A stretch of 64,000 nucleotides of DNA from UBA1568 sp964488025 (lineage in GTDB: Bacteria; Patescibacteriota; Minisyncoccia; Moranbacterales; UBA1568). Shown piece by piece: positions 50,719 through 59,559 of the stretch. The notes under the pieces were generated by a model, which saw only the letters and a program-made list of their open reading frames with translations, was not told the DNA's origin and ran no database searches. Position numbers and translations under genes: made by a program. The stretch's first letter is position 1, and every line of letters starts with the position of its first letter. Location of the stretch: the NCBI GenBank assembly GCA_964488025.1, contig CAZATJ010000001.1:62001-126000 (forward strand), read 5' to 3'.

Positions 50719-52839
50719 TTACGCCTGTTCTTGTTCCAGACGCTTCTTTGCTGCCTTATGGGAAAGATTAATCCTTCCCTGATTATCAATTTCTTTGACA
50801 ATCACCGGCAAGATATCACCGACCTTCACCATGTCTTCGACACGATCAACGCGTTCATCGGAAAATTCAGAAATATGCACCAATCCCTCCTGATTCGGCA
50901 AGACTTCAACAAAGGCCCCAAAATTCATAAGTCTCGTCACTCGTCCCTGAAAGAGCTCTCCAGCTTTGACCTCGCGAGTGATATTATTCACCCACTCGAC
51001 AGCCTTTTTGGCGCTCGTTTCATCGGTCGAAGTGATAAAGACTGAACCATCATCCTCGATATCGATAGAAACACCGGTCTCATCGATAATCTGATTAATC
51101 ATCTTTCCTCCAGGGCCGATAACATCTCGGATCTTCTCCGGATTGATATGGAGCGTAATGATGCGCGGTGCATAGGGCGACATGACTTCTCGTGGTGCCG
51201 GAAGCACTTCAAGCATCTTACCCATAATGAACATCCGGGCTTCTTTGGCTTGAGCAATAGCGATACCGAGCATTTTTGGCGTCAGACCATCAATCTTCAC
51301 GTCCATCTGCATCGCCGTGATACCATCCTTCGTTCCAGCAACCTTAAAGTCCATGTCTCCATAGTGATCTTCCAGTCCCTGAATGTCAGACAATACTTTG
51401 TACGAACCGTCTTTTCCAGTCATCACTCCCATGGCGATACCAGCCACCGGTTTTTTAATCGGCACGCCGGCATCCATAAGCGACAGCGTCGAACCGCACG
51501 TCGATGCCATTGAAGAAGAGCCATTCGATTCCAGGACTTCCGAGACCAGCAAGATGGTGTAGGGAAAATCTTCTTTGCTTGGTAATACCGGAAGGAGGGC
51601 TTTTTCTGCCAGAGCTCCGTGTCCAACCTCGCGACGACCAGGACCGCGCATCGGCTTCACTTCGCCTACGGAATACGGAGGGAAGTTGTAGAAATGCATA
51701 TACCGTTTCTTTTCATCGGTTTCCATGGTATCAACAACCATTTCATCGCCAGGGGCGCCCAATGTCGTCACGGTCAAGGCCTGTGTTTCTCCCCGAGTAA
51801 AAATTCCGGTTCCATGAGTGCGCGGGAGTACGCCAACCTTACACCAGATAGGACGGATCTCCGTCAAAGCGCGCCCATCAGGACGAGCCTCTTTTTCCAG
51901 AATATTGCGATGAACCGCCTCATCGGACACTTCATCCGTAATTAGTGACAACAATTCTGAGAGATTCTTCTGTTCAGGATATTTTAGAGCAGCATAATCA
52001 GCGATTTTCGCGTTCACCTCAGCCGTCTTTGCCTCCATAGCCTGCTTCGGCAAAAGATACAGAGCTTCAGCTAACCCTGATTCCATAGCCACTCTGCGAA
52101 TATCAGCTTCGAATTCCTCGGAACCGCGAAGCATGGCGGCCGGTCGTTTTTCCTTGCCGGCTTCCTTTCGGATATTCTCGATGAATGTCGCGATCTTCTG
52201 AATAGCCTCAAAACCGAACTGGAAAGCCTCTGCCATTTTTTCTTCAGTAATTTCATTGGCGCCCGCCTCAATCATGTTAATTTTGTCCTTGGTCCCAGAC
52301 AAAAGTAAATCCAAGGCGCTATTTTTACGCTCTTCGCTCGTAGGATTGAGAACAAAACCGCCGGCATCAACGATACCGACCCGTACTGCCCCAATCGGAC
52401 CATTCCAAGGAATATCTGAAAGGGCCAACGCTGCCGAGGCGCCGATCATGGCTACCACATCCGGATCGTTCTCTCCATCAATGGAAAGCGTCGTCACAAT
52501 CACTTGGACCTCATTGCGCATCCTATTATCAAAGAGCGGCCGTACGGTACGGTCAACCGCGCGACCAGAAAGCACCGCATCATCCGATGGTCGGCCTTCG
52601 CGCTTGATGAAGCGCGATCCTTTTATTTTTCCTGCGGCATAATAACGCTCTTCATAATCCACCATGAGTGGGAAATAGCCCGTAATCTTGGACATTTCCT
52701 TACTCATCACCGCGGTCGCGAGTACCACAGTATCGCCATAGCGCGCCGTCACTGACCCGCTCGCCTGCTTAGCAAGCGTCCCCGTCTCAATAACGAGCTC
52801 TCGTCCCCCCAGTTGGAGAGACCATTTTTGCTCTTGCAT
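50719..52839 (-). CDS. pnp: polyribonucleotide nucleotidyltransferase (PNPase)
   Basis: Phosphorolytic 3'-5' exoribonuclease of mRNA decay. 706 residues from the ATG at 52837-52839 (MQEQKWSLQLGGREL), chosen because the RNase PH domain begins there; the upstream extension is not family-like. It has two RNase PH domains (TARYGDTVVLATAV; RTHGTGIFTRGETQALTV), GRREVGHGALAEKAL, KH domain (IRDVIGPGGKMINQI) and S1 domain (GRVTRLMNFGAFVEVLPNQEGLVHISE). Full length. Next to an NYN nuclease and rpsO. Confidence 0.98.
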   Translation of the reverse strand: MQEQKWSLQLGGRELVIETGTLAKQASGSVTARYGDTVVLATAVMSKEMSKITGYFPLMVDYEERYYAAGKIKGSRFIKREGRPSDDAVLSGRAVDRTVRPLFDNRMRNEVQVIVTTLSIDGENDPDVVAMIGASAALALSDIPWNGPIGAVRVGIVDAGGFVLNPTSEERKNSALDLLLSGTKDKINMIEAGANEITEEKMAEAFQFGFEAIQKIATFIENIRKEAGKEKRPAAMLRGSEEFEADIRRVAMESGLAEALYLLPKQAMEAKTAEVNAKIADYAALKYPEQKNLSELLSLITDEVSDEAVHRNILEKEARPDGRALTEIRPIWCKVGVLPRTHGTGIFTRGETQALTVTTLGAPGDEMVVDTMETDEKKRYMHFYNFPPYSVGEVKPMRGPGRREVGHGALAEKALLPVLPSKEDFPYTILLVSEVLESNGSSSMASTCGSTLSLMDAGVPIKKPVAGIAMGVMTGKDGSYKVLSDIQGLEDHYGDMDFKVAGTKDGITAMQMDVKIDGLTPKMLGIAIAQAKEARMFIMGKMLEVLPAPREVMSPYAPRIITLHINPEKIRDVIGPGGKMINQIIDETGVSIDIEDDGSVFITSTDETSAKKAVEWVNNITREVKAGELFQGRVTRLMNFGAFVEVLPNQEGLVHISEFSDERVDRVEDMVKVGDILPVIVKEIDNQGRINLSHKAAKKRLEQEQA

Positions 52840-52995
52840 AGACTTTTTGTCCTGCAAGCAAGCTAATAAACACGCGACCGAAGCTCTCAATGTTTGAGCC
52901 ACACTCGTGTACCTATTAACCGTTACTTACAGAACAGAAACAATAATTAAACGACTCCCTCCACTCTATCCTTATTTTATCTCTTTTGTCAAAGA

Positions 52996-53031
52996 AGCCC
53001 CACACGGTTTCTTGCGAAAGAGTGTGGGGCT
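52996..53031 (-). terminator. terminator between the NYN gene and pnp
   Basis: AGCCCCACAC (52996-53005) pairs with GTGTGGGGCT (53022-53031); the minus strand continues TCTTTG, a modest T tract. pnp therefore may have its own promoter. Confidence 0.85.
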
Positions 53032-53052
53032 CCGAGAATTTCCAAACCTCCT

Positions 53053-53550
53053 CTAAATCAGGAACTGCTTCTTGTTCTCTGAAAGATTCGTGAAGTCATC
53101 GGCCTGCTCAATCAGTTTGCCCGAAGCCGATTCAGCAAAGGCCATCACCTCTACCCGACAACCACTGGTATTCTGAAGATACTCGACCAGCGAGGTATAA
53201 TCGCCATCTCCCGACACAATGACAATAGCATCAAGTTTGGGTGCCATTTTTATCGCATCAATGGCGATACCTACGTCCCAATCACCTTTTTTCGAACCAT
53301 CCGGAAAAATCTGCAGATCCTTGGTCTTCACTTCGTAACCGCTCTTTTCCAATGCTTCGAAAAACTTCTCCTCTGTCGCTTCGACCGTCTTGATGCCGTA
53401 GGCGATAGCCCGGATCGGTTTGCGGTCGCTGATGGCCGACAAAAGCACATTCTTAAAATTGACCTTCTTGCTGTACAGCACACGAGCGCTATAATACATA
53501 TTCTGTATGTCGACAAACACTCCGACTCTCTGTTCTGCAAACTTTGCCAT
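53053..53550 (-). CDS. NYN-domain (LabA/DUF88) protein, probable nuclease
   Basis: 165 residues from the ATG at 53548-53550 (MAKFAEQRVGVFVDIQNMYYSAR). The PIN-like NYN fold shows Asp in VFVDIQN, Asp pair in KKGDWDVGIAIDA and the SGDGDYTSLVEYLQ motif, the acidic residues expected to bind Mg. Relatives cut RNA. It lies between rpsO and pnp, genes that are adjacent in many bacteria, so a role in RNA processing is plausible. Confidence 0.92.
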   Translation of the reverse strand: MAKFAEQRVGVFVDIQNMYYSARVLYSKKVNFKNVLLSAISDRKPIRAIAYGIKTVEATEEKFFEALEKSGYEVKTKDLQIFPDGSKKGDWDVGIAIDAIKMAPKLDAIVIVSGDGDYTSLVEYLQNTSGCRVEVMAFAESASGKLIEQADDFTNLSENKKQFLI

Positions 53551-53728
53551 AAATGTCTTCGAGTGAAACGAGAAGCTACATTTATGAGCATCCCGCTTCA
53601 ATTCTTTTATAAAAACTTATCTTCACTCATTAAACGTGAGCCGCAGGCGGATCCGAGACACCAGCTCCCGTTTTCTCCCATCAAAATCGGAATTGGTGCG
53701 GGATAGTCATACTTTGTAACTCACTCTC

Positions 53729-53752
53729 CAAAAACAAAAGGGCTTAGAGCCC
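53729..53752 (-). terminator. terminator overlapping the rpsO stop codon
   Basis: GGGCT (53740-53744) and AGCCC (53748-53752) flank a three-base loop; the minus strand continues TTTTGTTTTT. The rpsO stop codon lies within the hairpin. Confidence 0.75.
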
Positions 53753-54007
53753 CAAAGTCTTTATGAGAGTCTTGTACGACTTCTCGTTTGTTTTCTCCAG
53801 ATACGAAAGAAGCTTCTTGCGCTTGGAAACCATCTTAAGCAATCCGCGCCGAGAATGAAAATCTTTTTTGTTCTTCTTCAGGTGGGTCGTGAGACGCTTG
53901 ATTTCTTCGGTAAATTTGGCAACCTGATATTCCGGAGAACCAGTGTCCTTATCATGTCGCTTTACTCCCCCTGTCACCTTTTCCTTTTGCTTGTGCGTCA
54001 GTGCCAT
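53744..54007 (-). CDS. rpsO: 30S ribosomal protein S15
   Basis: Binds the 16S rRNA central domain and h14-h15 in intersubunit bridge B4. 87 residues: MALTHKQKEKV, DTGSPEYQVAKFTEEIKRLTTHL, KKDFHSRRGLLKMVSKRKKLL, all family hallmarks. Normal length. Confidence 0.98.
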   Translation of the reverse strand: MALTHKQKEKVTGGVKRHDKDTGSPEYQVAKFTEEIKRLTTHLKKNKKDFHSRRGLLKMVSKRKKLLSYLEKTNEKSYKTLIKTLGL

Positions 54008-54202
54008 AGCATTCTGTCAGCAGTGTATTCGTCTTCACTCCGCAAAAGTCCTGGGGACAAGGGCGAGTCAAAACCAATCCACGCTCGTGATAAAAATTAA
54101 CAATGGAAGAGTAACACGCTTCCGAACTTTTGGCAACCTCAGTGTTCTGTAGACAAAAAAACGCTTCTCCTATAGCCTAGAAACATACCCTTTCCCTCAT
54201 TT

Positions 54203-55030
54203 ATGCCAAAGAAAAAACTGATTATCGTAAAACTTGGCGGGAGTGTCGTGACCCTGAAGCACCTCCCCTCTCCAGCGGTCAGACGCGCCCATATACAGCG
54301 TGTTGCCGCCATGCTCCGCAAACGGTATGATCCGAGCCGTCACGCGCTGATTCTCATTCATGGGGCCGGCTCATTCGGCCATGGACATGCCTACCGGCAT
54401 AAACTCGCCCTCGGTACCAAAGACCACCCAGAAAAAACTTTTCGAGCGGTCGAGAACCAATCCCTCGATGCTCTCCTCAATTCAGAAATAACAACGATTT
54501 TTATCGCCTCCGGACTCCCGGTGGTCGGCATGCCCACCAGGACACTCGCCATCAATAGACAAGGGAAGCTCGCGTCGCTTTCGATAAACACTATCTCGGC
54601 CGCCCTTGAGACAGGCGCTATTCCCCTGCTCCATGGCGACATGATTTTCGATACCGCCTGGGGCCTTTCCATTTGTTCCGGCGATGTTCTTGTTTCAGAA
54701 TTGGCGCGCATTTTTTCGGTAGAAAACGTATTCTTTGCTTCCGATGTTGACGGCATCTTTTCCGCGGATCCCCATCGCTTTCCGGATGCGGTTCTGATTG
54801 AGAAAATGCCTCTCTCTGAAATCGCCCGTGGTATTATCAGACTCGATTCATCCCACAACATCGATGTTACCGGTGGACTTTCAAAAAAATTTTCGCTCTT
54901 TCGTACAAACACTTCACTCAAAAATATCTACCTCTTCAACGGCCTCGTAGCCAAAAATTTTTCTTACATCTTTGATCAGAAGCTTTTTTTTGGCACAACC
55001 ATCCGAATAAAAAAAACGGGGCGAGGGTAG
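54203..55030 (+). CDS. isopentenyl phosphate kinase
   Basis: Phosphorylates isopentenyl phosphate to the diphosphate in the archaeal-type mevalonate pathway. 275 residues of the amino-acid-kinase fold: IVKLGGSVVTLK at the start, the IPK signature HGAGSFGHGHAYRH (its conserved His contacts the phosphate substrate), LLHGDMIFD, FASDVDGIFS, and IDVTGGLSKKF near the end. The signature separates it from glutamate 5-kinase and acetylglutamate kinase. No other mevalonate gene is in the window; the UbiA-type prenyltransferase at 42470 may use its downstream product (inference). Confidence 0.9.
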   Translation: MPKKKLIIVKLGGSVVTLKHLPSPAVRRAHIQRVAAMLRKRYDPSRHALILIHGAGSFGHGHAYRHKLALGTKDHPEKTFRAVENQSLDALLNSEITTIFIASGLPVVGMPTRTLAINRQGKLASLSINTISAALETGAIPLLHGDMIFDTAWGLSICSGDVLVSELARIFSVENVFFASDVDGIFSADPHRFPDAVLIEKMPLSEIARGIIRLDSSHNIDVTGGLSKKFSLFRTNTSLKNIYLFNGLVAKNFSYIFDQKLFFGTTIRIKKTGRG

Positions 55031-55040
55031 ATACGCCCCG
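55009..55040 (-). terminator. terminator after the Nudix gene
   Basis: CGGGGCG (55017-55023) pairs with CGCCCCG (55034-55040); the minus strand then has eight T. It overlaps the end of the convergent kinase gene. Confidence 0.92.
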
Positions 55041-55057
55041 CTCCGCAGCTTGATTGC

Positions 55058-55522
55058 TCACCCACAAGAGCAAGTCCTGAGATCTGTCTGGTACTTGTCG
55101 AAAAGCGCCAGCACTTCACGAACGCCGTCCCGACAGCGCGCCAAGAGTTCTTGACGGGTCAGCCATCCGAGTGGACGAATTTCGATGTCAGCATGGACAC
55201 CGCGCATGTTCTCCGGCCCTTTCACATATTGGGCGACATAGACATGAGCCAACGTGTCGTAGACCGGGACACACCCAATCCAGTTTGGTATCGGGAGAAA
55301 AAACCGCACCTGATCCGTGGCATCGACCTCTTCGACAATCAGGCGATGCACTGTTCGCAGTTGCCGCTCTTCTGCTTCCTGTGTCTCCCATGGGAATGAA
55401 TAGTCTTTACAGCCCACAATCTTGCCAATCTCCGGCTTGGATTGGAGCTCCTGCACACAGTAGAGCTGGCCTTCCCGATTGAACAAGAGCAGGGCAGCGC
55501 TCTGCGATCGATATTCCGCCAT
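55058..55522 (-). CDS. Nudix-like hydrolase, box diverged
   Basis: 154 residues. The N-terminus (SAALLLFNREGQLYCVQE) and EERQLRTVHRLIVEEVDA fit a Nudix fold: Glu, seven residues, Arg, then the EE pair that binds metal, although the usual R-E is R-L and the leading Gly is not at the standard spacing. PLGWLTRQELL near the end is typical of Nudix proteins. Substrate unknown. It has a clear ribosome binding site (GGGAG) and more GC-rich codons than its neighbours, like pyrD-pyrC and the gene at 5166. Confidence 0.72.
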   Translation of the reverse strand: MAEYRSQSAALLLFNREGQLYCVQELQSKPEIGKIVGCKDYSFPWETQEAEERQLRTVHRLIVEEVDATDQVRFFLPIPNWIGCVPVYDTLAHVYVAQYVKGPENMRGVHADIEIRPLGWLTRQELLARCRDGVREVLALFDKYQTDLRTCSCG

Positions 55523-55587
55523 GACTGACTCCCGTGTTGAAAATCGTGTTCCTACTCTAGCCTCTTTTTTCCCATTCTGTCAATACA

Positions 55588-55614
55588 AAACGACTCCCCA
55601 AGGAAGAGTCGTTT
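55588..55614 (-). terminator. terminator after gyrA
   Basis: AAACGACTC (55588-55596) pairs with GAGTCGTTT (55606-55614); the minus strand continues TGTATTG after TTTT. Confidence 0.88.
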
Positions 55615-55630
55615 GTCGGTTTCAATAGTA

Positions 55631-58078
55631 TTACAGTACTGTAAACGCGGCCACTTTATCTCCCGATTGTGGTTTCATAACCCGAACACCCTGAGTCACG
55701 CGACCCAGCCGTGGTACGCTCTTGAACGGAATACGAATGATGGTACCCTTCTCCGAAGTCAGGATAAGGTCATCTTCGATATTTTCCATACTCACCACTT
55801 TGGCACCGATAAGCTTTCCGGTTTTCGGGGTGACCTTCATGGTCTTGATACCAGATCCACCACGTTTCTGAACCTTATAGGACTTCAATTCACTTCGTTT
55901 CCCATAGCCGTTCTGGGAGAGGATCAGGAGTTCAACATCTTTTTCACTTCGTACCACGTCCATACCAACCAGGACGTCAACATTTTTCAGCTTGATTCCA
56001 CGCACACCAGCCGCATTGCGTCCCATTGGACGAACATCGGATTCTTTAAACCGAATAGCTTGACCATCATTGGTCGTCAACACCACTTCGTCACTCCCTG
56101 TTGATGGCGATACCCAACCGAGTGTGTCGCCCTTTTCTAGAGTAATGGCAATCAGACCGCTGCGCCGGACATTCTCGAAATCCTCAAGCTTCGTTTTCTT
56201 GATCGTTCCCTTCTCGGTCGCCATGAACAAATATTTGAAACCACTCCCCTTATTGAGAGCTACCACGGCGGTGATTTTTTCTTCTTGAGATAATTGCAAG
56301 AAGTTCACAATTGCCTGCCCCTTGGATGTTCGAGATGACTCTGGAATTTCGTAAGCCTTGGTCTGAAACACCTTGCCAGAGTTGGTGAAGAACATGAGGT
56401 TATCGTGCGACTCGATCGACAGCACCATCGAAATCTTGTCTTCCTCCTTGGTCGTAGCACCGATCACGCCCTTGCCTCCACGCTTCTGCACCCGATAGAC
56501 ACTTGGGTTCATCCGCTTGATATACCCATCCTCGGTAAGCGTGATGATAGCCTCCTCGTTCGGGATCAGATCCTCCTGTCGAAATTCTCCAATAGCCCCT
56601 TTGATAACCTTGGTCTTGCGCTCATCGCCAAAACGATCACGCACTTCGATCAATTCACTCTTGACCAGAGCAAGAATCTTTTTTCGATGCTTCAAGAGGT
56701 CCTCGAGATAGGCAATCAGTTTGTACTTTTCTTCTAGCTCATCTTCAATTTTCTTCCGTTCCAATCCAGCCAGTGTCTGCAAACGCATTTCCAAAATAGC
56801 GGTGGCCTGCAATTCAGAGAGCTTGAACTTTTTCATCAAGTTCATGTGAGCTTCTTCTTTGGTCGAAGACTTGCGAATGGTTTCAATGACCGCGTCGATA
56901 TGATCAAGGGCGATTTTCAACCCCTCCAAAATATGAGCTCGGTCCTTCGCCTTTTTCAAATCATATTCCGTGCGACGCACTACCACAATTTCTCGATGCT
57001 TTATGTAGTGTTCGAGGATTGATTTGAGGGTCAGCACCTGTGGATCGACGCCATCAACGAGCGCCAGCATATTGACGTTAAAGTTCTTCTGCAAATCAGT
57101 CATTTGGAACAACTGATTCAGCACCTTTTGAGGGTATGCTTCTTTTTTCAGATCAACAACGACGCGGACACCATCTTTGTCAGATTCATCGCGAAGGTCT
57201 TTGATGCCCGGTAATTTATTTTCTTTGTACAACTCGGCAATCTTCATGATGAGATTGGCTTTGTTGGTCGCGTAGGTCATTTCAGTGATAACGATCTGAA
57301 ACATTCCCGACTTCATTTCGACAATTTCTGCTTTGGCCCGAGCCATGATAGGACCCTTCCCGGTAGCGTAAGCCTCGCGAATATCCTTCGTGTTGTAAAT
57401 GATGCCGCCCGTCGGAAAGTCTGGCCCCTTGATAAACTCCATCAAATCATCGACGGTCGCTTCCGGATGCTCAATCAGGTGGCAGATGCCGTCAACCAGT
57501 TCGTTTAAATTGTGCGGCGGAATATTCGTCGCCATGCCAACAGCAATGCCGACGGTGCCATTCAAAAGCAGCTGTGGCAGTTTGGCGGGGAGCACCAGCG
57601 GCTCTTCGTGCATGCCGTCAAAATTGGGAATAAAATCCACCGTATCCTTATCGATATCGATCAACATCTCTTCCGCGATAGCCTTCAGTTTGGCCTCGGT
57701 ATAGCGATAGGCCGCCGCGCTATCACCATCCATAGAGCCGAAGTTTCCCTGACCCCATACCAGCGGATAACGCAGAGAAAAATCCTGAGCCAAACGAACC
57801 ATCGTATCGTACACGGCCGTGTCACCATGAGGATGATATTTTCCCAACACCTCTCCAACTACCGTCGCCGACTTACGAAATTTTGCCGTGGAACGAAGTC
57901 CAGTCGACCACATGGAATAAAGAATGCGTCGATGAACCGGCTTCAGACCATCACGCACATCAGGGAGGGCACGTGCCACAATAACGCTCATGGCATAGTC
58001 AAGGTACGACTGACGTACTTCGTCCGTAATCGAACGCAGCTCTATCTTCCCATCATGAAATTCTTGTTTCGCTTCCAT
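55631..58078 (-). CDS. gyrA: DNA gyrase subunit A
   Basis: Breaks and rejoins DNA for negative supercoiling. 815 residues: SYLDYAMSVIVARALPDVRDGLKPVHRRIL, HPHGDTAVYDTMVR, the active tyrosine in AAAYRYTEAKL (Tyr126), coiled-coil tower, and a C-terminal beta-pinwheel with the GyrA box Q-K-R-G-G-K-G (in RVQKRGGKGVIG), which separates it from ParC. At the position of E. coli Ser83 there is Thr87, while Asp91 matches Asp87. gyrB is not in the window. Confidence 0.98.
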   Translation of the reverse strand: MEAKQEFHDGKIELRSITDEVRQSYLDYAMSVIVARALPDVRDGLKPVHRRILYSMWSTGLRSTAKFRKSATVVGEVLGKYHPHGDTAVYDTMVRLAQDFSLRYPLVWGQGNFGSMDGDSAAAYRYTEAKLKAIAEEMLIDIDKDTVDFIPNFDGMHEEPLVLPAKLPQLLLNGTVGIAVGMATNIPPHNLNELVDGICHLIEHPEATVDDLMEFIKGPDFPTGGIIYNTKDIREAYATGKGPIMARAKAEIVEMKSGMFQIVITEMTYATNKANLIMKIAELYKENKLPGIKDLRDESDKDGVRVVVDLKKEAYPQKVLNQLFQMTDLQKNFNVNMLALVDGVDPQVLTLKSILEHYIKHREIVVVRRTEYDLKKAKDRAHILEGLKIALDHIDAVIETIRKSSTKEEAHMNLMKKFKLSELQATAILEMRLQTLAGLERKKIEDELEEKYKLIAYLEDLLKHRKKILALVKSELIEVRDRFGDERKTKVIKGAIGEFRQEDLIPNEEAIITLTEDGYIKRMNPSVYRVQKRGGKGVIGATTKEEDKISMVLSIESHDNLMFFTNSGKVFQTKAYEIPESSRTSKGQAIVNFLQLSQEEKITAVVALNKGSGFKYLFMATEKGTIKKTKLEDFENVRRSGLIAITLEKGDTLGWVSPSTGSDEVVLTTNDGQAIRFKESDVRPMGRNAAGVRGIKLKNVDVLVGMDVVRSEKDVELLILSQNGYGKRSELKSYKVQKRGGSGIKTMKVTPKTGKLIGAKVVSMENIEDDLILTSEKGTIIRIPFKSVPRLGRVTQGVRVMKPQSGDKVAAFTVL

Positions 58079-58139
58079 AATTCCAAACGCTACGGGTAAT
58101 ATTTCTCAACTATTCCTTACCATCGCTTGCACAGATATT

Positions 58140-58472
58140 CTATTGCGACGGAACCGGCGTTTCTTTATCCCGTCCCTCCATCTGCTGATTAAAAAACGTC
58201 TCTCCATCGCCATTTTTTTCATCGACACGAAGCGGGGTTGAACGCTCGAAGAGATCATTCAGGGAAGGAGCACCACCCACGGCACTCTTCCCTTGTTCCG
58301 CGGCTTCGGGAATGTCGCCGATAACGGTCGTAATATTGTCCTCAACAGAAATAAACCAGATACCCGCGATAAGAATCATGCTTATCGAAACGCAGGCCAC
58401 AACATAACGCCTCCGGATATGGTCCGGTTCTTTGCGTATAGCCTCAATTTTTTCCTGCAGGGAAAATTCCAT
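58140..58472 (-). CDS. unknown small single-pass membrane protein
   Basis: 110 residues. A basic cytoplasmic N-terminus (EKIEAIRKEPDHIRRR) is followed by one helix (YVVACVSISMILIAGIWFI, about 23-41) and an exported acidic, disordered tail. Family not recognised. It lies between the MBL-fold gene (11 bases) and gyrA on the same strand, so it probably belongs to that transcript. Confidence 0.7.
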   Translation of the reverse strand: MEFSLQEKIEAIRKEPDHIRRRYVVACVSISMILIAGIWFISVEDNITTVIGDIPEAAEQGKSAVGGAPSLNDLFERSTPLRVDEKNGDGETFFNQQMEGRDKETPVPSQ

Positions 58473-58483
58473 AATAATGTCTT

Positions 58484-59143
58484 TTACACCCCTCTTTCAA
58501 GAAGCACTATTTCCAACTGTTTTCCTTCCATTTCCTTTTTCTTGATATTGAGCCTGGGAAGGGTTTCTTTCGGGCAGTTTCCAATAGCATCACAAAAGGC
58601 CTTCTCCGTTTCAAGTGGAAGTGTTAGGCCAGCAATTTTGTAGTGCATCGGGATAACCAGTTTCGGCTCGATCTTTCGCACCAATTCAGAAGCCAGCTTG
58701 GCATCAAGCGCTCCGGCACCGCCGACAGGAAGAAAAAGGATATCCACACCATTCAACTTATCGAGGGTTTCTGGGGAAAGATCATGACCCAAGGCCCCCA
58801 AAAACGCCACATGAATATCCTCACTCTCGAAAATATAGATGGTATTTTGCCCACGCAGGGCGCCTTCCTTATCATCTTGGAACGTCGGAAATCCGAGGGC
58901 CGCTATTCCTTTCGCCGAATATTCCCCCGGAGCATCGATGACTGTCGGCTCACCCTTCAGGCTCTCTTTCACTCCTTCGGTATTGCCATGAGAAAGAAAA
59001 ACAATATCAGCCTGACCCTGAGGAGCGCGCAGTCCCGATCCTTTTTCCAAAAGATCGGTCCAGATTACGACATCTTCCGTAGCTCGTCCGGCTGGCTTGG
59101 TACTAATTTTGAAACAATAATCCCCGTAATACTGAATATTCAT
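58484..59143 (-). CDS. MBL-fold (UlaG-like) metallohydrolase relative
   Basis: 219 residues of the metallo-beta-lactamase fold: MNIQYYGDYCFKIST, IVFLSHGN at the site of the HxHxDH motif, VIDAPGEYSAKGIAALG, ALGHDLSPE, VDILFLPVGG and VIPMHYKI. The second and third histidines and the Asp of HxHxDH are missing (SHGNTEGV), so zinc binding is altered. This degenerate form is common among bacterial UlaG-like proteins annotated as MBL-fold. Substrate unknown. Confidence 0.85.
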   Translation of the reverse strand: MNIQYYGDYCFKISTKPAGRATEDVVIWTDLLEKGSGLRAPQGQADIVFLSHGNTEGVKESLKGEPTVIDAPGEYSAKGIAALGFPTFQDDKEGALRGQNTIYIFESEDIHVAFLGALGHDLSPETLDKLNGVDILFLPVGGAGALDAKLASELVRKIEPKLVIPMHYKIAGLTLPLETEKAFCDAIGNCPKETLPRLNIKKKEMEGKQLEIVLLERGV

Positions 59144-59336
59144 AGAATGCCTTATACTTTACAGTATGTTCATAGTAGCAGAAATTTCCTCCCTCGACAA
59201 GCCTTATTTTCACCTTTTCAAGCCATGCTTGAAGCGAGACAGCCGATCCACCCTGATTATTACCACCCGTAAAATCTGGTGGATGGCCGTTATTTTTACC
59301 AGGTTACCAAAAATTCCATCATTCCATCATGAGGGG

Positions 59337-59365
59337 TTGCAAAAATCATTCATTTGCGCTACAAT
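59337..59365 (+). promoter_or_regulatory. promoter of rpsA with a long leader
   Basis: TTGCAA (59337-59342) and TACAAT (59360-59365) are spaced by 17 bases. The resulting leader is about 190 bases and has a hairpin CGAGGA/TCCTCG near 59418-59434, which could serve autoregulation. The rest of 59144-59336 shows nothing convincing. Confidence 0.72.
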
Positions 59366-59559
59366 CGACAAAAGCTTCAGAAAAGCTTTCGGGCTAATTG
59401 GCTAACACAATTGAATACGAGGAGCTTATCCTCGCTTTCTCCGCTGTTTTCCAAGGCGCCATCGTGGTGTTTTTTGTTTTTAGAGAGTCATTTCCCACAG
59501 TTTCAAGCGCTTTTAAATACTAACAGCTGGGTGAAGCGCCCCTGCGAACATGAAATCAT

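Noticed and set aside
52840..52902. Longer pnp start at 52902
   Set aside because: The added 21 residues are not family-like, and the ATG at 52839 begins exactly at the conserved N-terminus.
59166..59405. 79-codon plus-strand frame before rpsA
   Set aside because: It overlaps the well-placed rpsA promoter and has no protein-like features.
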